This document shows positions 17,230 through 31,300 of a stretch of DNA of 64,000 nt, in pieces. The notes under the pieces were generated by a model. That model worked only from the letters and a program-made list of their open reading frames with translations, was not told where the DNA came from and ran no database searches. Every line of letters starts with the position of its first letter. The first letter of the stretch is position 1. This DNA is from Theocolax elegans. Lineage: Eukaryota; Arthropoda; Insecta; Hymenoptera; Cerocephalidae. The position numbers and the translations under genes were made by a program. The DNA lies in the NCBI GenBank assembly GCA_026168455.1, contig CM047426.1, positions 36,724,919-36,788,918 of the forward strand. The letters run 5' to 3'.

Positions 17230-18019
17230 CTATGATATTATTATAAATATTGCAGGAAAACAATTGCTTCTTAGCAAATCTAGCTCACAAAATTTTCTTA
17301 ATCTGAAGAAAAAATCTGCAACAGAAATATAAAGACCAAAACATATTTTAATAATTAAATAAATTCTTTCTTTCTTTTGTTTGAATATTTTCTATATTTT
17401 TTTCAAAGTAAGCATATACTTTACCTGTTATAAATGTAGATGTAAGTAGTTCCAACTGATATTTCTGTTTACATCTACAAGACCATTCTAAACCGAAAAT
17501 TACTTTAATTGTTCTAATTTGTAAATTTGGAATTATTTGATAAAAATATTGTGTTGACCGAAGAATCTGCAACGTAACAGGGAAAATAATAAGTATTTAA
17601 ATTTCAATTATAAAAACACATTTGTTTGTTACATAATTAATTACTATTTGTTAACTATTTTAATAAAAATATAAAATATTTTAAGAAGTTTTTTTGTTGA
17701 ACGAATTATTAATTTTATGTATCTTAAATATACTTATAGTTCAATGATTTAAACATAATTTTATTTAATTATTAAACTTCAAATGACAGATAGATTACTT
17801 ATAAACGATAACTTCAAGTATATCTGTTATATTTCTTATAAAGCAAAGACTGCCAAAAAGTACAAAATTTAAGTATAAAAAAGATAAGAGTAAGAGTTTA
17901 CTTAGTAGAAGAAAAGAATATTTACCATGACTAGGCGTGATTTCGAAGCAAAATAATAGAAGCTCCTACGCGTGGCGTCTGTTTGGGCTTTACACCGTAA
18001 ATGATCAAAATCAATATCT
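17230..18019 (-). CDS. Candidate small spliced gene or lncRNA, function unknown
   Basis: Three putative exons on the minus strand, 17926-18019, 17425-17566 and 17230-17315, have GT-AG borders and share one open frame ending at TAG (17230-17232). A further upstream exon would end at a donor at 18103 (GTAAGG). The first ATG in the frame is the last codon of exon 17926-18019, giving a 76-aa protein starting MILRSTQYFYQ with the cysteine-containing segment WSCRCKQKYQ. The 30 open codons before it have no ATG, and the 5' exon has an in-frame TGA. So it is either a short protein, a remnant of a longer one, or a noncoding transcript. I do not recognise it. Confidence 0.3.
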
Positions 18020-19302
18020 CTGTAATAACAGTATACAATATCATTATAGATAATGTAACTTAATATGTAAACTAAGTTGAAAAATAAAACTAATACACCT
18101 TACCTATTCAATCAAGAAGTGAAATATTTAATTACGGAGACGGAGCAGCAAACTAGTCTTTCATCAAATGAATCAACGCAGCAAATCTAAAACCACGTTA
18201 CTCTGTTAATGAGAGATAGGTACACCCGTACTTACACGTACAATATATAATACACATAACCGTTACTTTCAACTCTTAAGATAAGTACTCCCCTCCTCCC
18301 TCAATCCTCACCACACTTCTCAAGTTCCGTGTCCTTGCAATTAACTACGCAAGTCAAGCAAATTTAGCGGGAAACTATTAAATTATTGTATACTATTATT
18401 TATTTTATTGTAACTATACAAACTATTTAAATACATAATATTGTTATTTATTATATTAATTTACATTAATTAATTCTTACAAAGAATTAGTTAAAAAAAT
18501 AGTTTGTATTTGTTTAGAAAATTGGTGCATTTCCGGTAATTCGTATACGATATTAAATTCATTTAGGATAATGAAATTAGGTTATTTATTTTTCTTGCGG
18601 AATATGATAGTTACTGAAAAATAAAAAACAGTACATTGATTAGGTAGGGGAAGCAATATTATTTTAAAAAATTTATTATGTACATACAACTATTCCGGTG
18701 CACTCATACTTTTCAGGATCCTATAGGTATCTACATTTTGATTCGACGAGTAACACAATACAGAAAAAGAGGACTATATATTGTTTACTTTTAGTAAATA
18801 AAGCTATTCTATGATTACATGTGAAATTTCATAAATCTAACATGTAAATTGTAAAACATTTTTTATATGATAATAACTATTCACAAAAATTTATAAACGA
18901 TAATATTAAAAAGCGGTTAGATGTAATTAGATACGATAATAATAGTAAGATAGTGGTCCAAAATATTTTACAAATAAATACAAGATTTTTATGAAAACAT
19001 TGAAAATTTATTAAAACAACTATATGCTTATAAGACCCATAGAACACCGGTAAAGAAATGACGCGCCGACCGCCGTGCGCATTTAATTTCATCACTTATA
19101 TATATACGCCACGTAACTTACCTACTACAACGCACTTACTATATATATATGGGTACCTAGTACCTACATTAGGTATTTTACTATACTACACACATTTATT
19201 TATCGTTTTTTAAACTAATAAAATAAACATTTTCTTTCAAAATCAGTGGACAGTGGTTTGGTTCCATACTCAATTTTTGATGATTAATTAACAAAAAATT
19301 AG

Positions 19303-19565
19303 AACAGTATGTGAAAAAATAAGAGAAGAGGCGCCTTCGTTTATTGACAATCTAACTGTGTGCTGATTTTTAGGTTAAAATATTATTGCGTTTTTGAGAA
19401 AAGTCTTACCAAAAATATCAAATCTTTTCACCTCGTTGAGGTTAGGTTCACATTTTTGGTAAGACTTTTCTCAAAAAGGCAATATAATTTTAATCTGAAA
19501 TTCAGCACAGAGTTAGATTATCAATAAACGAAGGCGTTTCTTCTCTTATCTTTTCACATACTGTT
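19303..19565. repeat. Long fold-back element, two 114-bp inverted arms
   Basis: Left arm 19303-19416 and right arm 19452-19565 are inverted copies, with about 15 differences by eye. They start aacagtatgtgaaaa and end taccaaaaat towards the centre. The 35-bp loop contains its own small palindrome (cctcgttgagg). Transcription through it would give a long near-perfect hairpin. Likely a MITE or fold-back transposon; no clear target-site duplication seen. Confidence 0.8.
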
Positions 19566-20070
19566 TTATTTACAAATTTATTACTAATAATCATGTATGC
19601 CGATAAGGTAGGGAGGATAAATATTGACTATGGCACCCCGTTAACGTTTTCTTATATGTTTCTGTTACGTGATGTTCTGGATGCGTTTCATAAATAACTT
19701 AATGTCGCCATCTAATTAAAAATGTGATTTATTCAAAAAGATTGACAAAATATTCTTTCTTATAAGAAATAGGTTCATATTAGCTCACATCCGACTAATA
19801 TATATATATCTGTAAGAAAGATGTTGCAAGTTTTGCGTGTTATTTTCCTTTTTCCCAAGGTGTATAGGTATAGGTACTTTCGTTCAGTTTACGTTTTAAG
19901 GGGATGCAATACTCAATTAGTTACCTACCGAGCCATATGAGACAATTATATTTAATTAACTAATGCATATTTTGAATAAAAGGAAATGATGACATCATTG
20001 GCCTGTGTACTTGTACAATCTATTTTTCTGCAAAAAGTCAAACAGATATTTTAATTCGTATTAAAATGGT

Positions 20071-20124
20071 ATTGGAAGGAAATTTTCACATAGCGGATAT
20101 TAGGTTATAAAATTTCCTTCCAAT
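20071..20124. repeat. Perfect 16-bp inverted repeat
   Basis: attggaaggaaatttt at 20071-20086 and its exact reverse complement at 20109-20124, with a 22-bp spacer. Possibly the ends of a very short MITE derivative. Confidence 0.6.
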
Positions 20125-21940
20125 CATTCTCGTTAATTATTGCGCGTACATACTTTGCGCTTTGCTGAATTGCAGAAGATACCAATACGGAGGGCAATGA
20201 TGTCTTGGTTTTAAATTTATTCACGTATTTAATGATTAATTAACAAAATGCGTGTGCCATTACTCGGTCGGTAAAAATTGATTATTACATCCCGTTAACC
20301 ATTCGAAGGTTAAATAAAACTCGAATTTTGCCATTAATTGGGCACTTATTGGGTATTTTATAACACTCGGCCAATTTTTGGCTTGAAAAACGTTACATTA
20401 ATGGTCAGATTTCTACTAGGGAACCTGATGGGTATATCGAACTCGGAAAATGATTCCTTATATTTTATGTTCTAGTTTGTGCCTATTCATATTTCATTAA
20501 TTTTTAGACCAATCCTTTACGTTAGACCCTCATGTATATAAATAACTTTGAATTATAATATATCCATATATGTATTCTCAGATACCTAATAATCGCTATA
20601 TTACTATAATGTTTATTATAGTTTCAAAGTGTATATATTTTTTAATAAAAAATATACCGACAAAAATGGTTTAATCAATCATTATTACAAACATATTGAC
20701 TTTTTGCCCTTCCGTATGTTTAAACTAATATTATTTCAGATTTTTAATTTAATATTTTAAATATAATTTTTGGGTTGAAAAGCGTAGATCCCTAATAATT
20801 TGGGTCTGACATCCCGTCCAAATGTATTTATCTATGAATATTTAATAATACCTATGACGCAATAGTAATTTGTAACTAATTTATAGATTATTTAATTTGT
20901 ATGTTTGCGAAAACGAGATATACCGAATTGATTTTTATATAATAAAGGTATATCGCCAATTAATGACACGGTTAGTTCGGTAAAACCGACTAAAATTCCT
21001 TTATAACTAAACTTATATGAGTGATAAAAATTGAATAAAGTAAACAAGTTTACTTATATTTAAATATTAAAAACATCATGGTAGACCAAATCTACTTTTA
21101 TGTACAAATTTTTATATCTTATTTTTATCTAATAAAGTTGTTATTTTTTTTAGATACGTTGAGACCATGCATTAAAATGCAATTAGTTCAAATGTAACCA
21201 ACTCCCTGTGATTTTGTTTTGCAATTAAGTATACTTTTTTTACTTGAAGAATAAGAAAAAAGGGGATTTTGGGTAGGAATTATGAAAATACTTTTACCCT
21301 TAGAAATTATTTATATAATGTTTTTCTCAATTTCTCATGCTCAGTAACATATATTTCGAAAAAATTATGGCATACCTTGATGGAGTCCGTGTTAACGATA
21401 ACATAAAAGTTTCCAGAATTGTAGTATTTTGTTTTTAGTTATTATCACAGTTTTGTGTTTTTTATAAATTTTTTGGTACCTCGAATTCGTTTCTATGTTT
21501 TAGTACTGAATTTAAAATTAAAAAATTTATTGTTGGCACTTGTAATCCGGGAGCAACCTACATTTTCGTAGCCGATTAATGTCCACCTACGACTCTACTC
21601 AATGTTTATTTGGCGTATTTTTTAACTGCAATTACAATTTTTTAGGAAGAATGCTCTGCAATTATGGTAAAGTAATTATTTATTAAAAATATAAAATATT
21701 TTTATGTTTCTTGAACAATTCAAAATTGTCAATAAACTTTTGACTTTTACACAATCATTGCGCTGACTAATTAAAAACTTCTTCAATCCAACCTGCATTA
21801 AATTACTTTACAATCATTAGTCTTCTTAATGCTTAAAAATTTGAATAATTTTAAGAATTAATAATTGTGGTGCGATTGTTGTGTAAATAGTTGTGTAATA
21901 TTTTATCTATTAAAAATGAGAATTGTTCAAATACTATGTA

Positions 21941-22086
21941 ATAGTATATTACACACCTAGGGAGGTAAAGTATTGGTCAGTCCATAGCACATGTAATTTG
22001 ACACTCGAGCCGAAGGCAAGACGGTGGCAAAAATGTGCTATGGACTGATCAATACTTTACCTCCCTAGGTGTGTAATATATACTAT
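21941..22086. mobile_element. 146-bp palindromic MITE
   Basis: Arms 21941-21992 and 22033-22086 are inverted copies of about 52 bp that differ by one substitution and a 2-bp indel. Core terminal sequence is cacacctagggaggtaaag, with tattggtcagtccatagcac inward. The 40-bp centre is GC-richer. The palindromic ends fit a non-autonomous DNA transposon. Confidence 0.8.
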
Positions 22087-25000
22087 TTTATTTTTTGAAA
22101 ATGTTTAATTTTTTTATTTGTTGGTAAATTTGTTAATAACTATTTATTTTACGATAACCGAACAATCTACCCAAAATATTTTTATAGTAGTTAACAAATA
22201 CGTCAAATAAACTTAAGTAGTCTGCGTTTAAAACGTTCTTTTAATTTGTTATATTATTCAAGTTTATTGAGTGTATTAACCTTGGAGTTGTAATACTTGA
22301 CGTTATATAAGCTTTATCAATCTAAGGTGTTTATATTTATTATTGCAATATTTATGTAGTATTAAATTTTAGTGTATTTTGAGCATGACTTGGCAACATA
22401 TTCTTCAGCTTTACATACGAAACATAGCCTCTGTTGTTATAAATATGTAGTAAAGTATAATACCATCTTTGTCAATAGATTCTAAAATTTTGATCTTCCA
22501 AGTTGATGTAAATTTATCAGCGATAACGAATTGTGTTAGTTAACCCCAGTGGAAATATATACAATTTCTATTAATTGAAATTTTGAAGAAAACTTTGATG
22601 TTCATTACGTCAATTATTTTTATAATTTCATTTATCTTTAACAATATATTTTCTTACTGCTTGGGAAATTATTGTTATATCACGTTTTAAAAATATGAAT
22701 TGATACTTAAGGTTGAAAATTTCGTCTTTTGTTGCCAAAGGACTCAATGGTAGATAATTTTTACACGTTCCTGCATTGTCCATCTTTGCAGACGTCCTGC
22801 TGGGTTATTTTTTAATTTATTCAATTCATTTCATTACCTCAATGCTAAAACTTTAGTAATTTCTGGAAAACACGCGAGATGCAGATATAGAGATTATGCA
22901 TCCAGTATCCCCTGTTATATAATCACACGTACATTTTACGGTAGTCAACACAAAACGGCAACAAATATTGTAAAAGATTATTATTTTTAAAATTTAAAAA
23001 GCACGCCACAGGTTATGATTTAATACGTAAATTATAAAAGACCATGATTATAAACATTAAAATAAAACGATAACAAATTAAATCATTGTATCCACTTGTT
23101 ATAGTAATTGCTTCTTACTTTGTCTGGCAATTGTTAAATTTAAAAAGTTATATAAAAGTTGTACATAACTAAATGTTGCCACAAGCGGCGTAAACATTTA
23201 ATTTGCCATCTACAACGCTTTTGGAACGGTTACCCTTATTTAGGCATTACCTGTTTACGAGTTGACTCTGATTTCCTCAATAATTTATTATTATTAAATA
23301 TAAAATGCATTAAAAATAATAGTAGCAAAATAGATGTTATACAATTTATTACGTATAAGAGATGGAATCTTTATTTCCTAACATTTGTTTTAATAAGTAC
23401 TATAAAAAATAAATAGCAAATATATATTATTTAATCGCACAAATAATAATAATTTTCACAAATTAAATATGTTGATTGTTACAAAATAAGTTGATAAAGG
23501 AAAAAATTCTTCGTAGAAGAAATTTATTTGCAATATTTATAATACACGAATTAAACATATACAATATCGATACAATTTTATATCATTTCGCCGTGACGAA
23601 AATTACTCTTACACCCTATTGAGCGCACTTAAATATTATACAATACATACAAGTTTACGTTTTGAGGGGTATAGTTGATAATGCATCCCCTCTTTTGCCT
23701 CTGGAATCAGGCCTTTGCTAATACCAGTTTCAAATTTACAATTTAAATAAAAGTTTACGAAAATATGAAATCAATGATAAATTATAAATGCTAAAATATA
23801 CTGAAATTAATTCATTAAAGTATATTAATACTTGTATGAGTGGTATGTGATAATATCGATTAAATTGTAAATAGTAAACTGGTATAACAAAAAATACGAT
23901 ATCGATGTAACGATTATACACATCAGTTGATTCCAAAATTATTTAAATGTTTTCATACGCCAAAACAAGCAATTTTTAATTTGTTTTTTTTTCCTCGTGT
24001 TAGACACGATGACTATGGAATCTGAAATATTGAATAATTAAATCCAATTGCTCGAGAATAGACACTCTATTTTCGAAACATAAAATCTATAAATACTGTT
24101 TGGAGGGTGTGTGTACAATTTTTTGTTATTAATGATTATAGCATAGCGCATTATTTAATGAAACGGCATTACTTTAAAAATGTAAATTTCTTCCAATTGT
24201 GATACTGTAAAGAATGATTTTGTATATTTAGTTTACAGATTTACACTGCAAGAAAGGCTGTTTCAACTAACATTTATGTACATGAATGCGTTATAACATT
24301 CGTTTATTGTTTACCCTTCTAAAAAGCCTATTACTCAATTTTTCACATAATTTTTACACTCATCCCCAATTTGCTTACAATATTTTATAAGTACAAAATC
24401 GAGTGAATATATACAATAGTAGCTATTTAATATTATAACAATATAATAACCATTCAAGCATTATTCCCGATAGAACGTTTTTTTGCTACTTCGTTTGTAT
24501 AATGAAGACAACCAATAGTTTAGAAAATCATTTAAAATATCCGTTTCACTTATGTGAAACAAAAATTTAAATAATTAATTAGAAAGCCAGAAGAGTATTG
24601 TGAACAATGTAATTGTTTATTCAGGCAATGGTTGACTATAAAAATAGCAGCAATAATATTTTACAATAACGAGATATATATGTTCTATTAAGTTTATGAA
24701 AAATTAATGTTCGTGAAAATATCCGGAATATAATGAAATTTCATACTCTCCTAGTCTTTCATTTAACTGAAAGAAATATTAAATTGTCAGTCTCTTTCGT
24801 TGCATTACCTCACGTAAGTAAGATAACGATTATTCAAAATTTACCTATCATGTTTTTATAAGGAACTGATCTATGTTATCAGTTACCAATGATGCGCGTT
24901 ATTGTGATGAAATTTAGTATCAACTACTGATTTGTTGACGCTACATCGTAGGTTGTTTCAGATACAAAAAATAAATATCTATAAAAAATGTAACTTTAAT

Positions 25001-25379
25001 GACAAGAAATTGTTTAATGATTTATGATTATCCTTTCAATGCTCTTAACAAAATATTAATAAGAGACTTAAGAGAAATATTTTTTTTTTCTGACGATGAA
25101 CGTAGTATAACGAAAAGAGCATTTATCACCAGAGAAATGTGAAATGGATAATCGGTAAATTACGGTACTTGTATTTACGAACGCTCATTGAATTAAAAAA
25201 AGTGTGAGGATACCAAACATGCGATCGTTGACTTGAGAATTCCTAGAAGCAAATATGGAATGTTTCTTTTTCAATATACACCGTGAAAATTCTTCTAACA
25301 GCAGAAAATGATGTACAAAATTATCATTTATATAATGACAACGTTACGCCGTTTAAAGTATTTGTGCGAATGAACGAAT

Positions 25380-28300
25380 TCATTTTGGCTGTGTTTCTGT
25401 GGAGCTCTGCTGCGGCTGCTGCTGAGATTGTTGTGGTTGCGAAACCTGCTGCTGTTGTTGAATCTGTTGGTGACCAATAGTTTGAAGCCTAACCTGACTT
25501 GGCCCTGGACTTGCTCGTGCCGTTGTGACAATTGGTTTTCCTTGTACAGGCGTTGCTTGTCGAAGTTGTGCAGTACTCGCTGCTACGACTTGAATCGTTT
25601 GTTTTAGTCCACCCGAAGATACCGGAATTACTCGTGTCTGAAGAGGAGATTTTGCTAGTACCACCTGTCCGGGTTGCGCAGATGCTTGTCCCGTTGATAC
25701 CTGCACATATAATAAAAATCGTATTATTATAAATTACATAATTATAAATTTTAGCACATGCAACACATAATATAAAATTAATATATAGTCGTGAAAAATA
25801 TTAAAATTTAGCAATAAGTAATTAAAATGTCGACGAATATAATAACGCAGAAAGTGCTCTCACATTAATATTTATTCTTTTTAAGTTACATAAAAAATTT
25901 AAATATTAATAAACTTACGTGAGCAAATTGCTGCATGGTGCTACCTGGCTGCACCTGTTTCATGACCTGTTGCAGTTGCTGCACAGTCATGGTTCCTTGC
26001 AATCCGCCTTTTTGCTGGACAATCAACTGCGTCTGTACACCCGCTTTACCAGCTACCTGGGCGATTTGGGTAACTTTTTGGCCGGGTAGTTTACGCTGTG
26101 CAAGTATCTGAGGATGCAACGCAAGATGTCTGATTTGTTGTGGTGTAGCCGTCCTTACTCCCGTAACGGTTCCAGCTGTCTTAACTAAGGTAGCCACGGG
26201 TGTAGCCGCTCCAGAGGTGCCAGCCTGCTGCACCTGTAATCCTGTTTGAGCGAATACCTGAGTAGTAGCTAAACCAGCTTGCGCAGGCACTTGAACTTGA
26301 GTTACTGTTTTGCCTTGTTGTTGCTGTTGACGTTTTAACAGTGCTGCCATATCTGATTCCGAAACCTATAAAATAATTGTAATATTTACCATTTATTTTT
26401 ATATTTTATTGTTATATTGAAAATCAACCAAGATAGTTTGAAAAATTTTATTCAAGACAAAGATATATTTCGATCTAACCTGTCGTGCAGTGATATTTTG
26501 TTTTCCAGCAGCTGTAACTTGTTGCTGCCCTAGTGCCGTACCAGCGGCTCCTGTTTGTTTCATCAGCGTAACTCCACGTTGCTGTGCAGCTGCAGCTGCT
26601 GCCGCTGCAGCCGACACCGCTACTGACATTTTTGATCCACTAGCCGCTTGAGCTTGCAAAACTTTTAGTTGTTGCTGCTGCTGCTGACGCAATAATTGTT
26701 GCTGCTTAACGTATTGAATCTGAGCAGGTGTGAGATTTTTGCTATTAGCTGCAGAGACCGTGTAACCGACAATATTCTTCTGTGCAATGACTGCAGGATT
26801 TTGCGACGTAGCAACAAGATTGGTCGTCGAAAGTCGCTGAGTCGGATGAAGATTTGTGACGATAGTCGGTGTCGAACGGACTTCCTGCATTCCAATAGCA
26901 CCTGCAGCTCGAGCTTTTACATTTGTGGTGACTATAGTCGGAGAACTTGCAGCTACAGTTGAGGCTTTTAAAGTGCTTGGGGCGACGGTCGTTACTATTT
27001 GTGTCAGTTGGTGAACTTGCTGCGCTGTAGTTGTAGAGGTTTGTTGGGCAAGAATTTGTTGCTGTTGTTGCTGTTGTTGTTGAACGAGACGCGCTGCCGC
27101 TTGCTGTTGTTGCTCTGCTGTCATTACCTATAATTAGTTTTATGAATTTTATGGGTTAAAGAGAATCGTGTGGCAGTTAGTAATAGTCAAAAAGAAAAAT
27201 TAGTTCTTTAACATGTTTTGTCCGTTGAGATTTGTTTAAAACAGTGTGTTTATAAGTGAAAGGACCCATTAATGACATAAATCCTATCACTACAGTTCTC
27301 GATGTTTATTAAACATTGAACACTTATAATGTCACATTATTGTACATACAAGAATTGCGCAATTAGTTTTCAAGCTGACCCTACGACCAAAATTAAATAA
27401 AACTTAGGATAAAAGGCCAAAGAAGAGGTAGAAGAAGAAGAAGAAGACTAGATCTTGTCAGTGTTGGTGTTAGGGTCCTTTCTTATCTTAAAATTTGGCT
27501 GTCTAAAATAAAAATCATAATTATCAGTTATGTCTTTGGATTTAAACTATGTCTCAGAATTTAATGAAGCTAAGCAGGTTGAGTGCTGCACAACTCACTG
27601 CACTATTCTCAAAAGAGTTTCTTCAATTTGTAACTGTTACATTATTCTTTAAACATAGATAAACGAAGTTAATATAGTTGTAGTACTCAGCCTGGCAAGT
27701 ATTCGATTCAAAAAATATAAAATAAATGTAGCTTCAGATTATTTTTAATATTTGTATATTGGTTATTACATTAAATAAAATTACAATTTTGTAGAAGTGT
27801 CTATAACTTACCGAACTATTCACAGCATTCTTTAACTTTTCTTTTGCCAATCTTTCTGCTCTACGTGTGGCAACATCTATTGGTGCTAGTGGACTATCAT
27901 ACTGAATTCCACAATCGGCTAAGACTGCTGCATGCTTTGGATTTTTCATCATTGGATTAACTAACAGAGCTTTAACAGTCGGGGAACGTTTATTTGATAC
28001 CGCTTTTATCGTATCAAATCTCTGACTGCAAACGCTCGTAAATGAATGATTTTTATCCTGATTATATAATTGCGATGTTCGCATCGGTCTATTCGATTTG
28101 CTCTGTTGCTACAATCAAAAAGGTTTCATAATGCAAATATTTTTCAAGAAAATACACATGCATTAAGGTGTAAAAGCCTTATCACATGAATCTGGGCATA
28201 CACTGAAAAAAAAAATAAATCAGAATCCGCCGTAAACAGCGAAGACTTCTACTTTCGATAACAAAAGTAATTTGTGCTAAGCTATAAAGCAGTTTCTGCT

Positions 28301-31300
28301 TGGGTCTTCGGTATATTCGCATTTTGCTTCAGAGTAACACATAAACTTACTTTTTAACTGTACGTTTTTCGTATATATTATTGACTATTTGAAAAAATTA
28401 ATTTCAATAATTAAACATATAATAATTGCCTTTACTTTCAACTATCTTAAAATGTTTACCCTCTTTTTCTTTTTTAACAATTTTAAAATACATATATATT
28501 ATAGGTCTATCTCTTTCTTAATGTCAAGTATGTATTGCTTGATAGGCCCAAGCAAAAACTGCTTGGCTTCTAAAGGAGTAACAACTTTGTCTAATTTACC
28601 GGAGTCACGACGGTAGATATTGCTTGGCTTTCAAGCAAATTCTGCTCAATTTTTTTTCAGTGTAGAAGTTAAAAAAGAATAATGAAATTATAAAATTAAA
28701 AATGCGAACAAATACGTATTTAATGCTTAAATAATGCATTGATTATACAAATAATTAATTTAAAATTAATTAAGAATTAAATAGCAACAACAATTTTTAA
28801 GAGTTAATATTTCTGTAATCAAACATTTTTTTACCTCAGATACTTGAGGAATCTTGTACACTCCCTTTTGCTTCTTTTGTTTCTTTGGTGTAGTGTCGTA
28901 TAAAAGTTTGCCTTCTTCGCGGGGTACAATTATAGCTTCGTATCTACTTCTACACTGTTTTGGCGATCTATAGATCCTTGAAATGTTATTAACGATATCG
29001 GCGACCAAGTCCCAATTTGGCGTATGTCCTGGAGATATTATCATAAGATTTAAGGGCAAACCTTGATAAACTTGAATAGCTTGAAGTAACGCCCAATCTT
29101 CATGGATCATCCATTCAAGCGCTGGTTCTTGCTCGGAAGCAGATTTGATCATTGCTGGTTGTTTCACACCAGTCATTGCTATAGGTGGTCTCATTATTCC
29201 ACGATTAAACTTGTGCATTTTCATATCACGTCTCATTTTTGTGATCGCCGGTGAGGGCCGATCGAATAGTGAACGTGGAGCATAAACAGACTCTTCTTTA
29301 TGTCTCACTTTTATTGGACGTCGACCTTTTGAATTAACCAACATTTAATAAAAAAAACTAATTTTTTAATTATATATTTCAACTTAAATATATTGTTTTA
29401 CCATCTCTATCTACAGGACCAGAATCAACTCGACTTCGCTTGTGTTCTTTTTTGACATAAATTGGAGGTAACTGCGCTTCCGACATCGGTGTCTGTTCGT
29501 AAAGAAAACCTAAGGAGTAGTCGACATACACGTCGTTATCCGCGGTTGGAGGTGTTGGTGGACACCACATCTACATCATAAAAAATAAAAATATATATTT
29601 CGTTATAGTGCAACATTTTTTAACAAACTTACATAACTAAAATTTAATGTTTTTATAAATTACAATTGTCAATAACAATAATTAATTGAAAATGCCTTAA
29701 AATTTTAAATTTGAAAAGATATTACGATATTTTAAGAGATATAATGTAATAAATTTAAAAATATTGAAAAACACAATAAATAATTATACTAACCGGCATC
29801 TGTTCCATTGTATTTTCTGATAACCAAATCTGCAAGTTGTAAGATAATATACGTTATAAGAGAATAAAATATTTCTTTTTATATATGTGTATATACTACT
29901 GTCGATTTTGACACAGTTCACAGATGTTCCATTTCTTACTGTGTCATGATTTATGCTTAACTTACCAAGTATTTCACGTATTATTAAAAATTTAATTAAA
30001 TTAATAAAATAATCGTATATTAATTTTTACGATATAATGCTTTAAATGTCGCATAAAAATTATGAACATTAATGCTAATGTTATTATAAACTAATATTTG
30101 AAATAAAGCCATTAATGAATTAATTAGCAATAATTTTGATGTTAATTATATATGTACAAAATCTAAATAAAATAAAAAATAGGAAAATATACCAAGAAAA
30201 GCTATTTACAATTTTTAAGGACAATTGCAAAAAAGCAAAAAATTAAGAAAAAGTTATAAATAATAAATTGTGAATTTTTTTCTATAAATTTTCAGAATTA
30301 TTTAGCAACTAGCATTCTCTAATATTATTACAATTACCCTTACTAATCGAAAAAGTTTAAGGATATAAGGGAACACGCCTTGTTCGTTCAAAGACTCATT
30401 TCATCGCTCACTTTCTCTACCGCAAAACATCAAGAAAGAAAATGAGAAATAATCCTCATGAACGCTCATAATGGTGCCTGCTTATATCTTGGATGTGTCC
30501 AAGTTTGGAATGGCAAAGGCAGTGTTTTGGTGCCATTTTACTGTAAAATGATTATCTTTTTTTTGCATTTGTCTTAGATGTAAGTTAATGTAAGTAAATC
30601 CTTGAAAAAGTCTAGGTAAGATCAATTATCGTGCGGTCATGACAGCCTTGCCACACCAAACTGATAATGTATCGAATTTTTGAACGTGAATAATTTTTCA
30701 AAATATAAACAAGCACACTGAGCAAATTTGACACCAAAACGGAACTGAACCTTTGATCGAACAGACTTGGAAACGTATCAAGAAATAAGTTAACACATTT
30801 TATTGTTTTTGTTCATATTAAGGAATATTTCATTTATTTCCTTTTTAAGGACTCATACGATCATACAAAATACAGGCACGCAACTTAATTATATGTAGTC
30901 GCTTTCTCATATTTTCTTGTTTTAATTACAATAGGACACATCTCATTCGAATGGACGATCATACGATTGTGAAAAAGAATAACGACAATTAAATTAGGTC
31001 ATCCGATAAAGACGTACACGATGCGATGTGTAGTAATTTAATAATCAAAATGTATAGCATGCAGTCATTCATATTGCTATTTGGAATCCATTAAATCCGA
31101 GAATCATCTAAAATAGCATTACATCTACGTTTATACTGCCCAATATGCTTAATTAATCCATTTTACAATTTTTCATTCAGTTTAATTCCTTATTTTATAA
31201 ATATTAAACTCCGTAAATAATATAATACAGTCGAAAGTCTGATTATTATCTTCCTTCATCACGATATATAAATTATAAATTAACTTAACGGATTTAACTT

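Larger units (their letters stand above)
18210..25379. other. 7-kb gene-poor interval rich in inverted repeats; right end is the Domino-A 3'UTR
   Basis: No exon chain or recognisable protein found on either strand. Separately listed elements are the fold-backs at 19303-19565 and 21941-22086, a short inverted repeat at 20071-20124, and a degenerate motif pair (19599-19645, 20254-20301). The part to the left of 25380 (roughly 23.4-25.4 kb) is presumably the long 3'UTR of Domino-A. Confidence 0.5.

Noticed and set aside
25283..25480. 65-aa plus-strand ORF
   Set aside because: Antisense to the last Domino-A exon; Ala/Val-rich because the sense strand encodes Gln repeats.
29910..29950. tgacacagt / actgtgtca inverted repeat
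   Set aside because: Nine-bp arms with a 20-bp spacer are expected by chance in a window of this size.
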